Part shown: positions 46,800 to 58,319 of the stretch, in pieces
Layout of the letters: each line of letters opens with the position of its first letter
How positions within the stretch are numbered: the stretch's first letter is position 1
NCBI RefSeq assembly: GCF_000340215.1
Contig: NW_006921548.1
Location: 483,400 to 547,399 of the forward strand
Length of the DNA: 64,000 bases
Direction of reading: 5' to 3'
Source: Pseudocercospora fijiensis CIRAD86
Taxonomy: Eukaryota > Ascomycota > Dothideomycetes > Mycosphaerellales > Mycosphaerellaceae
Notes under the pieces: model-generated
Database searches by the model: none
What the model saw: the letters and a program-made list of their open reading frames with translations, nothing else
What the model was told of the DNA's origin: nothing
Position numbers and translations under genes: made by a program

Positions 46800-49700
46800 T
46801 ACTGCTTAGACCCTAAGCCTAGTAGTTTATATTTAAGAAGCGCGCTTTCTGTTCAAACTTGAACTTCTTCTTTCTACTAACTAATATATAACTAGCACTT
46901 TCTAACACAGTTTGATACAACCTAATTCCAATTAGAGGTACTATTATAGCTGTAGCAACTTAGTCTAGTCTAGGTAGCCTAGCTACTAGTATAGGTAGTA
47001 GTAGCGGAGGAGATAATCCGAACAAGAAGTTACCTAGTCGCTATGATAAGCAGTAGCTAATTAATAATAGTAAGGCTCCTACTAATTAGATGCGCCTTCC
47101 TATACTAATAGAGAGTAGTCTTAAAGGAGATTGAGATTACCGTCGCGATCCTATAGAAGATCCTAACCGCTCTAGCTAATTCGAAGTTTAACGAAATGCC
47201 TCTATAGCTACGCAATACCGACGTTGTTATCTTCGTACGTACCCTTAAGTAAAAGGGTAGCAACTCTCCCTTATACCTAACTATCGTAGCTATAATACGT
47301 AGGGCGGACAAGAAGTTTAACCTAGCCTCTAGATCCAACGTTAACTATCTTCCGGCTGCACTCGTATATACTACTTCTAGTCGCACTATTTATTAGGGAA
47401 ATAATAGGTACAAGCCTTATTAGGAGAATAAGGGTATATACAAGGAGTATGTTACTCTAACTATTAATAGGAGCAAGTTCCTTAAGGGTGCCTATACTAA
47501 TTGTGCTAGCCCGAACTATTATAGTTATTGTAATAAGTCGAGTAAGTCAGGTTTAACTTGAGATCTTAATTAGAAACTAACTAGGTTATAGGCTATATAT
47601 CGCGCCCTCGTTCGAGTACTAACCGCTAGGCAGGTCTTCTAGGTCCTATTAGGCTGCCGCCTCGCAACCTAGGTAGTATAGTAGGCAGTAATTAGCGTCG
47701 CCTATATATCCCGATTCCTTCTAGGATCGACTAGAATACCCCGGAAAGCGCTTAGGCGATTGCGAACGCGTTAGCTTAGTAGGTAGGAGTCTATGCTACT
47801 ACTACGATAGCTAGTCGTAGTCGCAATCCAAACTCTCGGCTTTCTTCTAGATCGGCTACACTAGTCCCGTCTAGCTCTTCCTAGAGCGGGCTATTAGATC
47901 GTTAGGATAATAAGGTCGATAGTAACGAGGAAATAGGTAGTCCTTAAAGGAATAGAAGAGTTCTTAGAAGGTTAGAGATCCTTTAGACAAAACTTCTAAT
48001 ATATAATTTAAGACTTATAGCATTAGGGAGCTTCTAGTCCTTATAGGCTAGGCAAATCCAGTTTTAATTTTTGTTTCTGCTTTAAGATATTGTACTAAAA
48101 GCTAAAAGATTGCTCTAGATACCGAGATACCCTAGCAGAGAACTAGAAGAGTAGTTAGTCTATAGAGAGTAATAAAATGAAAATAAGTATACTAAGTTTG
48201 ACTTCCTATTCTAGCAATAAATAAGAATATAATAAGTGACTTTAGAGTTTGTCCTTTACTAGTCTAGATCCTAGAGGATAGGGTTATTTAACTTAGGCTT
48301 AGTAAGCTAGTCTACTATTTAGAGATTAGTAGGAATATACTAAACATTAATCCTCCCTTTGTTATACTACTCTCTATAGTAATAGTTCCTTAGAGAAACA
48401 TACCTTAACCTGCTAGAGTTAGTATAATTCTTTATAAGGTGAATAGTTAACTAGTTGTCGTAGTTAATTTTAATGCAGTCAAACTTGAACCTAGTAAAGC
48501 TGCTAATTTCCTTAGAGAGGTTCCTTAGCTACTTTAGCTCCCTTACAGCTTTAGTTAGTGCTATATACTTAGCTTTAGTACTAGAGTAGACGACTTCCTT
48601 CTAAAGCTAGGATCTCTAGAGAACTAGTCCTCCTACTATAAGGAGTAGGAATCCTAATATAGACCTCGAGGTTTTTAGGTCGCTAGCAAAGTTAGAATCT
48701 AAGTAGACCTTAAGGTAGCTCTTAATGTTAACCCTGCTAGACTTACTCTTCTTAAATACTAGGGACTTGTTAACTATTCCTGCAATATATTTCTAAATAT
48801 ATCTTACTACTATAATATACTCTAGTCTAGGGTTTTGTAGGAATCTAGCTAAGTAGTTAATAGTATAAGTAATGTTAGGCCTTATCTAGTTAGAAAGATA
48901 CTATAGCTCCCTAATTATCTAATTAAAGAGTTCGTAATCCTCCTTCTTATAGTCTTGCTCGAAAGCAGTTAGGAGTTTCTTAAGTAGGTACTTTATACCC
49001 TTATATTAGTTAAGACTATGCTTTCTTAGCTTCTCTAGAGAGTAGTACTTCTAGGAGATTCTAAGACTTATACTGTCTTTAATAATATACAGTCCTAGGA
49101 AGAGGTTTGTCTAGACAACCTTAATAGTATAGGTTTTCCTAAGTCCTTTAATTAGCTTGTTAATCCTAGCTTAAGTCTTACCGAAGATCTAAAAGTCATT
49201 AACATAAAGGATAACTATAATCCCTTCTCTAATAAAGAGGCAGGCATCGCTCTTAGTTTTATACAAACTAAGGGTCTTAAGTGTAGCTTCAGTATCGTAG
49301 TACTATAAAGCAGCTAACTGCTTTACACTATACAAGCCTTTCTATATAATTATATATAGAAATTCCTCTAGGTCCTTTCTAATCAAATGCGATCCCTTAG
49401 GTACGTTTATATAGTTAGGTCTATTAATGTCTAGTTCTAGAAATGCAGCCTTAATATCTACTTAACATCTAACCTAGCTAAAAGTAGCTAAAAGTCCTAA
49501 GCAGAATCTGCTTGTTATAGCTCTTAGGGTTAGAGCAAAGGTTTCTTTAAAGTTAATACCTTTCCTCTAGGTAAACCCCTTAGCTATATATCTCGCCTTG
49601 AACTTCTTAGTAGAACTATTAGGTAAGCGCTTAATCTTCTAGACCTATTTGCTTAATATTGGTTTTCTACCTTTTAGAAGTTCTTTAGTAGAGATCTATT

Positions 49701-52700
49701 TGAGGGTGCCTGTTTTATCTAAAGACCTAAGTTCTTTAGTAATAGCTTCCCTCTAAAGCTTAGCATCTATACTATTTAGTGCTTTATAAAGTGTAGATAG
49801 CTTACCCTCCCCTAGCTTCTTAGCCTTCTTCTTTAGGAATCTCCTAAGAGTAGCATTTAGGACCCTAGCTATATTGCTATAGTTAGGTCTCCTTATCTAC
49901 CTACCCCTCGAGGATATTATAGGGGGTGTATCTACAAGGTCTAAGTACCTTAGCTTTATTGCAGCTCCTAGAGCTACTAGTAGTAAGGCACTTCTTAGCC
50001 TCTTTTGCCCTGCTAGCTAGTTTAGCTAGTACACGACTAGCCTAATTACAACTTCCTAAGCTGCTAGTAGTGAGGCGCCTGCTAACTAGTTTAGTTAGTA
50101 CATTATCGGTGTGTCCTTATCCTTAGCATCCTTAGGCTAATGTTAGTTATTAGGGGCCTGTAGCTCCCGGGTCTCTTTAACTAGGCTTTCTAGATTTTCT
50201 AGACCTAATAGAATCTGCTCCCCCTAAAGAGGTGTTTCCCCTAAAGGTATTAGCTCTCCCGAAGGTATTAGCTCCCCCGAAGGTAGCAGCTCCCCCGAGG
50301 GTGTTTGAAACGGCTCTTTACTACTTCTAGAAGGAATAGGTTTATTAACTACCTGCTAGCTGCTCTAGGCTTGCTTAATATCAGGTAGGAATCCTAAAGC
50401 TACTCTAGATTTACTAGGGTTAATCCCTAACTAAGAGTGTTTAATAACTTAAATATAGGGAGGGGCTAGATTTACCTTTCTGCCTTTATCCCCGTAGGTC
50501 TAATCTTTATTAAAGATAATATTATAGGAGAATTTAATCTTATACTGCTATAGTCCCTTACTATAGTTAAACTAAGGCCGCTAGAGGAGGTAGTTTGTCA
50601 AGGAGTTATTCTAGAATCCAATACTCTAGTAGATTAGAGCTCTTAATATAAATTTTGTACCTCTTAGCCTCTCTTCTTTGCTAATATGCTTGTATACCTT
50701 GCAACTAAATCTCCTAACCCTAGATAGATCTACTAGGGTTCTATCTTATTTCAAATCCCTTTCGAGATAGACTAGAGGAACCTCCTTAGTTGTTAGGTTA
50801 GCTAGCCTGTTAGTTAAGTGTATAGAGTGCTTAACAGTATAGCTCTATAGCTCTTATAGTAAACCTGCATTAATAAGTATAGCCCTAGCCTTTATTAGGA
50901 TAGTCTTGTTAGATAACTCTGCAATACTATTTTGTTTAGGTATATAGGGGCTTGAAAAATCCTACCTATATCCCTTAATTTTAGCAGTCTTTTAAAGCTG
51001 CTTATTGTTAAACTAGCCCCTATTGTCTAAGAACTAGATCTTTAGTCTCTTACTAAACTGATTGGCCTACTAGTTCATCTATTTCTTAATAAGAGCGGGA
51101 CTATTTTTTAGGTCTAGGGTCTCGTTATCCTATCTGTGCCTTATCTTTATATAAGTTAGTAGGTATAAGTAGCGGTTCCTATAGATGTCTAGAGGTATAA
51201 CTAGTCTAACAATATTAATATAGATTTTATCTAGAGCTTAAACTAGAGTCCTTCTTATAATCCTTAAGACTATCCTCTAAGACTTTGCAAGCTTATAGGC
51301 TTTATAGTGCCCTAATTCGGTAGTGTTAATATAGTTAATGCTACGACAGTCTTAGTAGGTTTTAGTTGCATTTAGTATCTTGCTTCTAATATAGCTAAGT
51401 CTCTAATATACTCTGACAGTATCTGCCTTTAGTTAGGCAACTGCTAGTGTAACAGCTAGCTAGCTCTTAGGAGGAACAATCCTAATATACTTTAGAACTG
51501 TTACAATATTGTTAATCTTTGCCTCTCTAATAACCTTACTATCCTTTCTTTAGATAGTTATAGTTAGCTTATATAGGAAGTATCTAGTTTTCCTATAGAT
51601 CCTCTCTACTAAGATTAGATTTGTATTAGAGTTAGGTAAATACAATACTTCTCTAAGCACTATCTTTATAGTTTTGCCTTTCTAAAGGAATTTAAGGTAA
51701 ATGTCCCCAATTATTCTATAGCTTCCTTTGCCTAAGGTAAGGCTAAACTTAGTAGGTAATTTAAGGGATCTAAGGTTATAGAACTAGTCCTTATTATTAA
51801 ACATATAGTATAATATGCTAGTGTCCTAGATTTTAATTGCTTTGTCCTAGTTTGTAGGGGATACTAATGCAATAGGAGTTAGGCTTTAATTAAGGGATGC
51901 TTAGGCTAGGGTCAATGCAACGTATACCCCTAAAGCCTAGCCCTCCGAGTTAGAATCTAATTTATACTTATTATTATTATCGCTACTATTATCTTTTCTA
52001 GCAGCTATAGCCTTGTTCTTAGACTTAGATTTATCCTTATCCTTTAATTTAGACTTGTCCTTATCTTTTAACTTCTTCTTTAACTTGTCCTTATCCTTAG
52101 ATAGCTTTCTATTAGGATATTGTTTCTAGCACTTTGCATTAGTATACTTATACTTACAGTGCTAATACTGCTTATTGTTATCCCTAACCTTAATGTTAGA
52201 GACAACTATAAAGGCTTTGCCTTGTTGCTAGTTCTATAACCTTAGAGGCTTTTCCTTCCTAAGGGATATAATTATTGCTTCGAGAGTCTAGCTAGTCCCT
52301 TCTAGTTTGTTATTGTACCTCTAGCTTCTAAGCTATTTATAGTACTAAAGACTATTAATAAAGAGCATTCTAATTATTAGGTCTAGGATCTTGATGTCCT
52401 TAGGCTTAATGTTATATACTTTCTTAAACTGCTTAGTAGCTATTTTGTGCTTCTATACCTATACTTAGAAGTCTTTATAGTACTTAAGGGTGCTATTAGA
52501 TATTGCTTGCTTAAGAGTAACTGTTCTAAAATCCTTTAGGGTATTATAGATATCCACTATAGTAATTAGTTAGTATATAGCTGCTATAGTCTCGTAGTAG
52601 TCCTTAGTAGTCTTCTAGGTAATTATACTCCTAAAGTTAGGTCTTAGATCTAGTAAGATCATTTCAACTAGAATGCTTATAGCAATACTATCTTTCTCTA

Positions 52701-53080
52701 TAAACTCTCTTAGGGCTTTATCAAAATCCGGATTACTATCGTAGTTAATTCTAAGAGGTTTGTAGTATAGCTTTGCCTATTTCAAGTTATAAAGTATATA
52801 TCTATATACTTTCTCCTTTAGTAGCTCTTTCTAAAGGATCTGTCTCTATAATAAAAAGTTAGTCGTCCTTGTTAGGATACGATTTTCCTTAATGCTTTTT
52901 ACGGATTCTTTAGTGTTAGCTATACTACTAAGCTCTTTATTAGCTCGCTTAGCTTACAGGTGCTAACTGCTAGTTGGATCTAATTTAGTACTAAGTGTAG
53001 GGTAGCCCTATTTCGGTAGTTAACTCTAGAGGTGCCACTTAATCTACAGCTAGTTAGATTAACTTCAAACTAGTATTACT
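46800..53080 (-). pseudogene. Copia gag-pol relic
   Basis: Gag: near 52,120-52,190 a nucleocapsid knuckle reads CKYKYTNAKCQKQYPN, with its His changed to Tyr, followed by a Lys/Asp repeat. The integrase region lies roughly at 50,300-51,500, without residues I can assign safely. RT: DACLFIREGIIVILYVND near 49,195-49,250, where the YVDD box reads YVND at about 49,196-49,207; QIFGKTQARINKLIKGL follows. RNase H should lie near 48,400-48,700. The region 47,000-48,400 next to the 3' LTR has no frame I trust; the ORF at 47,105-47,338 there is unassigned and may be spurious. Domain order gag-IN-RT is typical of Ty1/Copia. Confidence 0.78.
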
Positions 53081-53140
53081 ATAATAACAATTCGTCTATA
53101 TTGGTTAGGACAGGTAAGCGTATACGCCGGGCTTATAACC

Positions 53141-53292
53141 TATTATAATTGAGCTAAGCAGAATAAGTTATTAATTAATTAACTATAGAATTGCATAGAG
53201 GAAGAGAGATCAAGTTCTGTCTATACCAGATGCTATATATACTACTAGGAAATTAGCTCTTAGCGCTTAGCAGTGCTAACTGATCTATAATA
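53141..53292 (-). repeat. 5' LTR of the Copia element
   Basis: Same ends and length as 46,428-46,579, about 92% identical with transitions only. GTGTA follows at 53,293-53,297. Confidence 0.9.
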
Positions 53293-53419
53293 GTGTACGC
53301 ACTTCTAATTTAGTGCTCTATGTAACCTACGCCTACTACTAAATTTTAGTATCAAACCTAGGCAAATAGGAGTATAAAAGCTAGCTTAGGTATTAAGAAC
53401 GTTTTCTATCTCTTTCTAT

Positions 53420-54500
53420 ATATATTGTCGCCATTTTAGTGGTATAGCTAGTCCTAGTAGTTGTTTGCTTAGCAACCGTAGTTGCTATAGTACGGCTACT
53501 ACTATACTAGGTCTAGGAACTTCTCCGGCTCTTTAATGCTACTAATCTCTCAAACAATAAGATCTCCTTATAGCTAAACCTGTCTAGGCGCACTGTCGAC
53601 AAGATCTATAATACGTACGAGCTGTTTAGTATGCCGTACCTACGCGATTTGAGTCGACTCGGTCGGAAGCGCGTATTGCGACTATTGTATAAGCAGGTAT
53701 ATATATTTAGTAGAAAATCGCGACCGTAGCTAATAATAGTGGTATTAGCGTATTCTCGACTTCCTCGACGGCTATCCTTGCGCCTACTAAGACGAGATTA
53801 TCTAGTATCTATATAATATATTCGATATAGTTGTTAGTTAGTCGACGGTCTCTCGTACGCTAAAGTGTAACAAATGGACGAAGAAGGTGTATTAGCGCAG
53901 GGCTCTCGAGCGCAATAAGGAGTTACGTAAGGACTTCGAAGAGTAGCAATAAGGCAAGGACCCGGATAAGATATATTGTGTCGATAAGAGTAGTACGAAT
54001 AAGCGCACTAGATAGCGGAAGACTAGATACTCGCAGGTTAATAAACTATGCGAGTATAACGGCTTAACTAAGCGCTTAAAGAGGTAGAGTGTCCTACTAG
54101 CAATAACCTCGCGTAGTTATCTCGAAGGCACCCTCTATATCTAAGGATCTATTACTGCCGCTATATTCGAATACTAGCTCGAGTTCACCGTTATTCCTTA
54201 GCTTAGCGGTCTAGGTTAGTAGATTGTAATAGACAACGCGCCTATCTATCGTTCTTAACGCGTTAAAGACCTCTACGCCGTAGCGGGTATCAACCTTAAG
54301 TACTTGCCGCTATACTCGCTAGATTACAACCTAATTAAGATCTCATTCGCAAGCCTAAAGAGCTAGATCAAACACTATTTCGAGGAATACGCTGTCTTCG
54401 AGAACTTCGGCTACTTCGTTAAGTATGCTATTGTAGAGGTTAGTAGCAATAGTATTACTAAGCACGTAGTAGGGTAGTTCTAGAGGTACGGTTATCGTAG
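53420..54500 (+). pseudogene. Tc1/mariner (IS630-type) transposase, RIP-inactivated
   Basis: An HTH segment (VVSQSTVSRTLKCNKWTKKV, stop read as Gln) lies near 53,830-53,890. Catalytic Asp 1 is in YCVDKSS at 53,983, where the family usually has DES. Asp 2 is in VIDNAPIYRS at 54,232. The third position is DYNLIK at 54,322-54,339, where Lys replaces the Glu of the usual DxNPIE. The spacing from Asp 2 to this residue is 34 intervening codons, the DD34E spacing of Tc1. LKYLPLYS before it matches the LPPYSPD motif. Cut-and-paste at TA would be expected of an intact copy. The N-terminus (before 53,700) is unclear. Confidence 0.85.
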
Positions 54501-54539
54501 TTAATTAGTTAAAGACGATAACCGCTATTATATACAACT

Positions 54540-57240
54540 AACTATAGTTACTTATTCAGTTATAGACTCGCTTATTCCTACGATAGTCTCTAGCTTAGCA
54601 ATACGAGCCTTTAAGTCTTCTATCTCTCGTCTTATCTCTTCTATAATAGTACGCGCAACCTTAGTAGCTTACTCCTTTATAATCGCTTCTATATACTATA
54701 GATCTAGCAATACTAGCTATAGTAACGAGCTTCTCGTTAGTAGTAACGAGGGCATAACGGTAGACGAGTCGACAATATCCTTATTACCCTAACTGTCGGC
54801 AATCTAGTCGAGAAGTTAGCTAAATCTATTAGCATACCTAATTGCTATACCTCTAATGCACCCCTAGTATTTATTGCGATAAAAGAGCCTAGAATTTGGT
54901 AGGTTTAGTACTGTTTCTTATCGCTAGTATTACTTCGAGGCTATTTAAGCTAGCGCCGCTAGTATATCGCTTTGTTCGCGGCCTCGAGTCGCGTTTGTCC
55001 GGAGAGAAGCCGCTTAGTAAGCGCGAATCCACAACGACTAATAGGGCATTACTATAACACTACTACAATATATCTATATTATCTCTTCGGTAGGAAGTAC
55101 TACTATCGATACCGCTAAGCAACCTCCCGTTGTCCGTTTAAAAAAATATATACTTGTAGTAAAGAAACAGCGCTTCTAAGATCTCGGAAGTTCGCGACTT
55201 TCCGATAACTTCTCTACCGGCAATTTCCGTTAAGACCGCCGAAAGCTCGGCTTCCGCGGAAAGCCGGGGTTAGTACGCGAAGCCGCGATTAACTAGCGAC
55301 AACGGTTATATATAACAACACCACTACGCAAGGTAATTAATATATTTCTAACTGTAATCCGACGCTCTTAATAGTAACAAAGAACCTCCCGTTTACGCCG
55401 TATAAAAATACCTAATGCTCGCTAAGATATACGACGTTAAAGAAAGTACTAAATCTCGCCTTTGCGAAGCCGACCCTCGACCTATAGCAGTCTACGCGCT
55501 ACCGTTCCAAAATAACTCTTCCTATAGCGATCGCTCGTTCTTATCGTACTTGCGCAACATATACATTAGCCGACCGTATTAGCTATCCTTCAAACCCCAT
55601 TCTATCTACCTAGAGTATAGTATAGTTACTAATTGGTCTAGGCTATAGTCTCTTATGCTTAGAGCGTCGTAGATTGTACGAATATTAGTTTTGCGGCTTC
55701 GCTAGCCGTTACGGTCTTATCGCTTTAACTAGTTAAAGAACACTAGCAATTAGACGTCCGGCGGCGTTACTATATATCTAGGTTTACCTATAATCGGACT
55801 AGAAGGAGCTATAGTGCTTAACCTAACTAGACTAGACTCGGAAGTGCGTCGTTTCTTTATAGGGCCGCCCTTACTATAACCGCCGAGATAGTTGTATATT
55901 ACAACCCCTATAGCGCTACCTACAGCGCGGGCCTTAGTTGTAAATAGATTGCTATTACTGTCCTTACGGGCCTTCTATCTTATCAACCTGCTAACTATCT
56001 CTTTACCTAGACGGCTTATAGTAACTGCTAGTACGTCCGCTCGGAATTGGCCTATTCGAATAAGCTTAGCCTATCTAATTATAGTATTAGGGCCTATTTT
56101 AACGTAGTTCTCGTACCGCTTCTTACTATTGATCTAATAGTAGCCGCTATAATTCTTACAAAGTTAGTCTATATAGGCCTATCGATTATATAAGGCACTG
56201 CGATAGTCGCCGCTCGGTATAGGCGTATCGTCGTTGTCTATCTTATTATTTAGGTCTAGGTCGTTCTCGCTGCTAGCAGCCGCCTAAGAGGCCCTCAATT
56301 TACGCAGAGCTTATTATATAGCTATATTCTAACGCGGAGTGTTAGTTGTCGCTACCGCCGTTGCTAGAGTCTTCGGTAGTAGTAGCTTCTTAGTTAATAT
56401 AACCTTTAACTAAAGAAGAAGGCCCTTCTTGCCTACCTAGTGCTATTCTTCTAGTTGTTTAAGAGCCCTTCGAATAGACCCCCTAGTTATAGTAGTCTCG
56501 AGGTAAGCCGGACAACGACTAGCCTTCGTAATAGTCTTAAAGCGTACATTCTTCTCGAAGGTCTTACTCGTTATATTAAGCGTTGTCTACTAACTACGCT
56601 TCTACTCGGACTAAAGGTCTCTATGCTTAGCACTATCGTTATCCGAAGAGATCTTCTACGGCTTGCTAGCGAGCGTATCGCGGCTATACGAGATAGTCTA
56701 TAGAAGCGACAGCGTCTAATCGACTACCTCTTACTGTTGTTCTATGTCCTTATCTTCTTTAGCGCCTTCTATATAGTCTTCTTTATTAGCGGTAACAGTG
56801 CCTTCCTCGTTAGTCGCTATAGAGCCTTCCTTATTCACCGCTATAGAGCCTTCCTTATTTACCGCTATAGAGCCTTCCTTATTTACCGCTATAGAGCCTT
56901 CCTTACTATCGCTTCTAGTAGCGGCATCGAGTAGAATATCGTCTTCTGTAGATGCTACTAGCTCCTTACGGCGGCGAGGGCGACGTGCTTCCTTTATCTA
57001 ACTTAGCTTAACGATATTATGTATAGGTAGCTGTCGGTCGCGGTCCGGAGGCTTTATTAAAGGCGGCGTAGATTGAACGATAGGCTCGAGATTAGCCTCC
57101 TTCTTAAACCTAATCGACACTATAAACAATACTAGGCTAGAAGGAGCAGTCTGCTTACCGCTAACCTACTATTTACTAACAAATTTGCAGTAGAGCCTAG
57201 GTGTAGTATATAGCGGCTGTTCTACGGGTTAGCGCGACAT
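54540..57240 (-). pseudogene. Second ORF of the mariner-type element, about 900 codons, unknown function
   Basis: The frame starts at ATG about 57,240 inside the right TIR (MSR-stop-PVEQPLYTTPRLYCKF) and can be followed with TAG stops to about 54,540. A 24 bp repeat encodes EGSIAVNK four times (about 56,815-56,905). KTFEKNVRFKTITKASRC and ETTITRGSIRRALKQLEE follow near 56,440-56,570. The C-terminus is a coiled coil (ARTIIEEIRREIEDLKARIA near 54,600-54,660). The plus-strand ORFs here (55,892-56,107 and others) are shadows. It converges with the transposase gene. No known domain is recognised; it might be an accessory or regulatory protein. Confidence 0.55.
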
Positions 57241-57248
57241 TCTGCATA
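57209..57248 (-). repeat. Right TIR of the mariner-type element, containing the start codon of the minus-strand ORF
   Basis: On the minus strand it reads TATGCAGAATGTCGCGC, then TAACCCGTAGAACAGCCG. This matches the left TIR except at C/T sites. The ATG inside it is in frame with the second ORF. Confidence 0.8.
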
Positions 57249-58319
57249 CTATAGTAACTCCTCGATATAGAGTAGAAGTACCTTTGTAAGTACTAGAACA
57301 ATAGCTTTAAAACATTAAAGGAAAAATTAGAGGCGCTTAATAGGGTATAAGCTAGTTATCCGGAGGTATTAGAGGTATTACTAAAGGAAGAAGTAGTGCT
57401 AGTAAGTACTCTATAGCCGGCGTCTATAGCCGGCAAACGCTAATTTCATAATAGGCTATAGCTCGTAAAGGAAGGCTACTATTGCCGTACTAAATCTATA
57501 CTAAGTAGAGAGGGCTTATATCCGGAATCTAAACTACTAGGATAGCAAATACGTAAAAGATTTTACGGCGCCTCTATACGAACTTCCTAGATACTAGCCG
57601 GTAAGTTATCTACTTTAGCGGTACGGCTTTATCTCGACTACGCCGTAAAACCTAGACGAAGCTCGTTTACTCTATAACGTCTTCGTTAAGAATACGCGGG
57701 ATCTCGAGGATCTAGAGACTAATTAGCTAAAGAGGGCGATAGTTAAGATTAGATTTCGTAGTTAAATTCGACCTAAGCATTTACTTATTAAATATCTAGC
57801 CCCGAAGGAGGGTAGATTAAGATTAGTACCTAGCTCGGTATACTTCGTAGCCTAGTTCCGTTAGTAGAAGAGTACCGTACGTAGAAGAAAACGAAAAGTC
57901 TAGTAGTTAGGGTAGTTAGGGAGGTTAGGAAGGTTAGAAAGAAAATATCTAGAAAGAAAATAGCTAGAAAGAAAATAGCTAGAAAGAAAATAGCTAGAAA
58001 GAAAATAGCTAGAAAGAAAATAGCTAGAAAGAAAATAGCTAGAAAGAAAATAGCTAGAAAGAAAATAGCTAGAAAGAAAATAGCTAGAAAGAAAATAGCT
58101 AGAAAGAAAATAGCTAGAAAGAAATAGCGGGCTAGTCGTAGGCTCGCTATTATAAGTAATATAAAGCTCGTTTCCCTTAGATCCCTAGTCTCTATCTACT
58201 ACCTTTAACCTCTTAGTATAAAACTCTAAGTAATGCCGGCCGAGATTATTTATATACTAGGTACTATACCCGGAAGGGTAACGACGAGAAGATAGGCGAA
58301 ATAGGCTAGTATCTAGACT
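57249..58319. repeat. RIP-type DNA with a 15 bp satellite
   Basis: AGAAAGAAAATAGCT is repeated about 12-13 times at 57,936-58,128, almost without variation. The part before it (57,250-57,930) has a faint plus-strand coding look but no identifiable family. The part after it leads into hAT copy B. Confidence 0.6.

Larger units (their letters stand above)
46428..53292 (-). mobile_element. Ty1/Copia LTR retrotransposon, minus strand, complete but RIP-dead
   Basis: Two 152 bp LTRs (46,428-46,579 and 53,141-53,292) are flanked by the 5 bp duplication GTGTA. The purine tract next to the left LTR and the RT frame both show minus-strand orientation. LTR differences (about 12) are all C/T or G/A. Gag, integrase and RT are recognisable through stops. 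It is inserted just inside the left TIR of the mariner-type element. Confidence 0.92.
46388..57248 (+). mobile_element. Large Tc1/mariner-type element with two genes, host of a nested Copia
   Basis: Left TIR 46,388-46,427 and right TIR 57,209-57,248 share GCAGAATGTCGCGCTAACCC, the left with GT for GC at its start. TA at each outer edge fits the TA duplication of this superfamily. Without the Copia insertion the element is about 4.0 kb. That is long for the group because a second ORF on the minus strand follows the transposase. Both genes are RIP-mutated. Confidence 0.75.

Noticed and set aside
55892..57001. Plus-strand ORFs with Ile/Leu-rich or repeated AFLIYRYR/IEPSLFTA sequence
   Set aside because: They are shadows of the minus-strand second ORF of the mariner element; the repeats correspond to its EGSIAVNK octapeptides.
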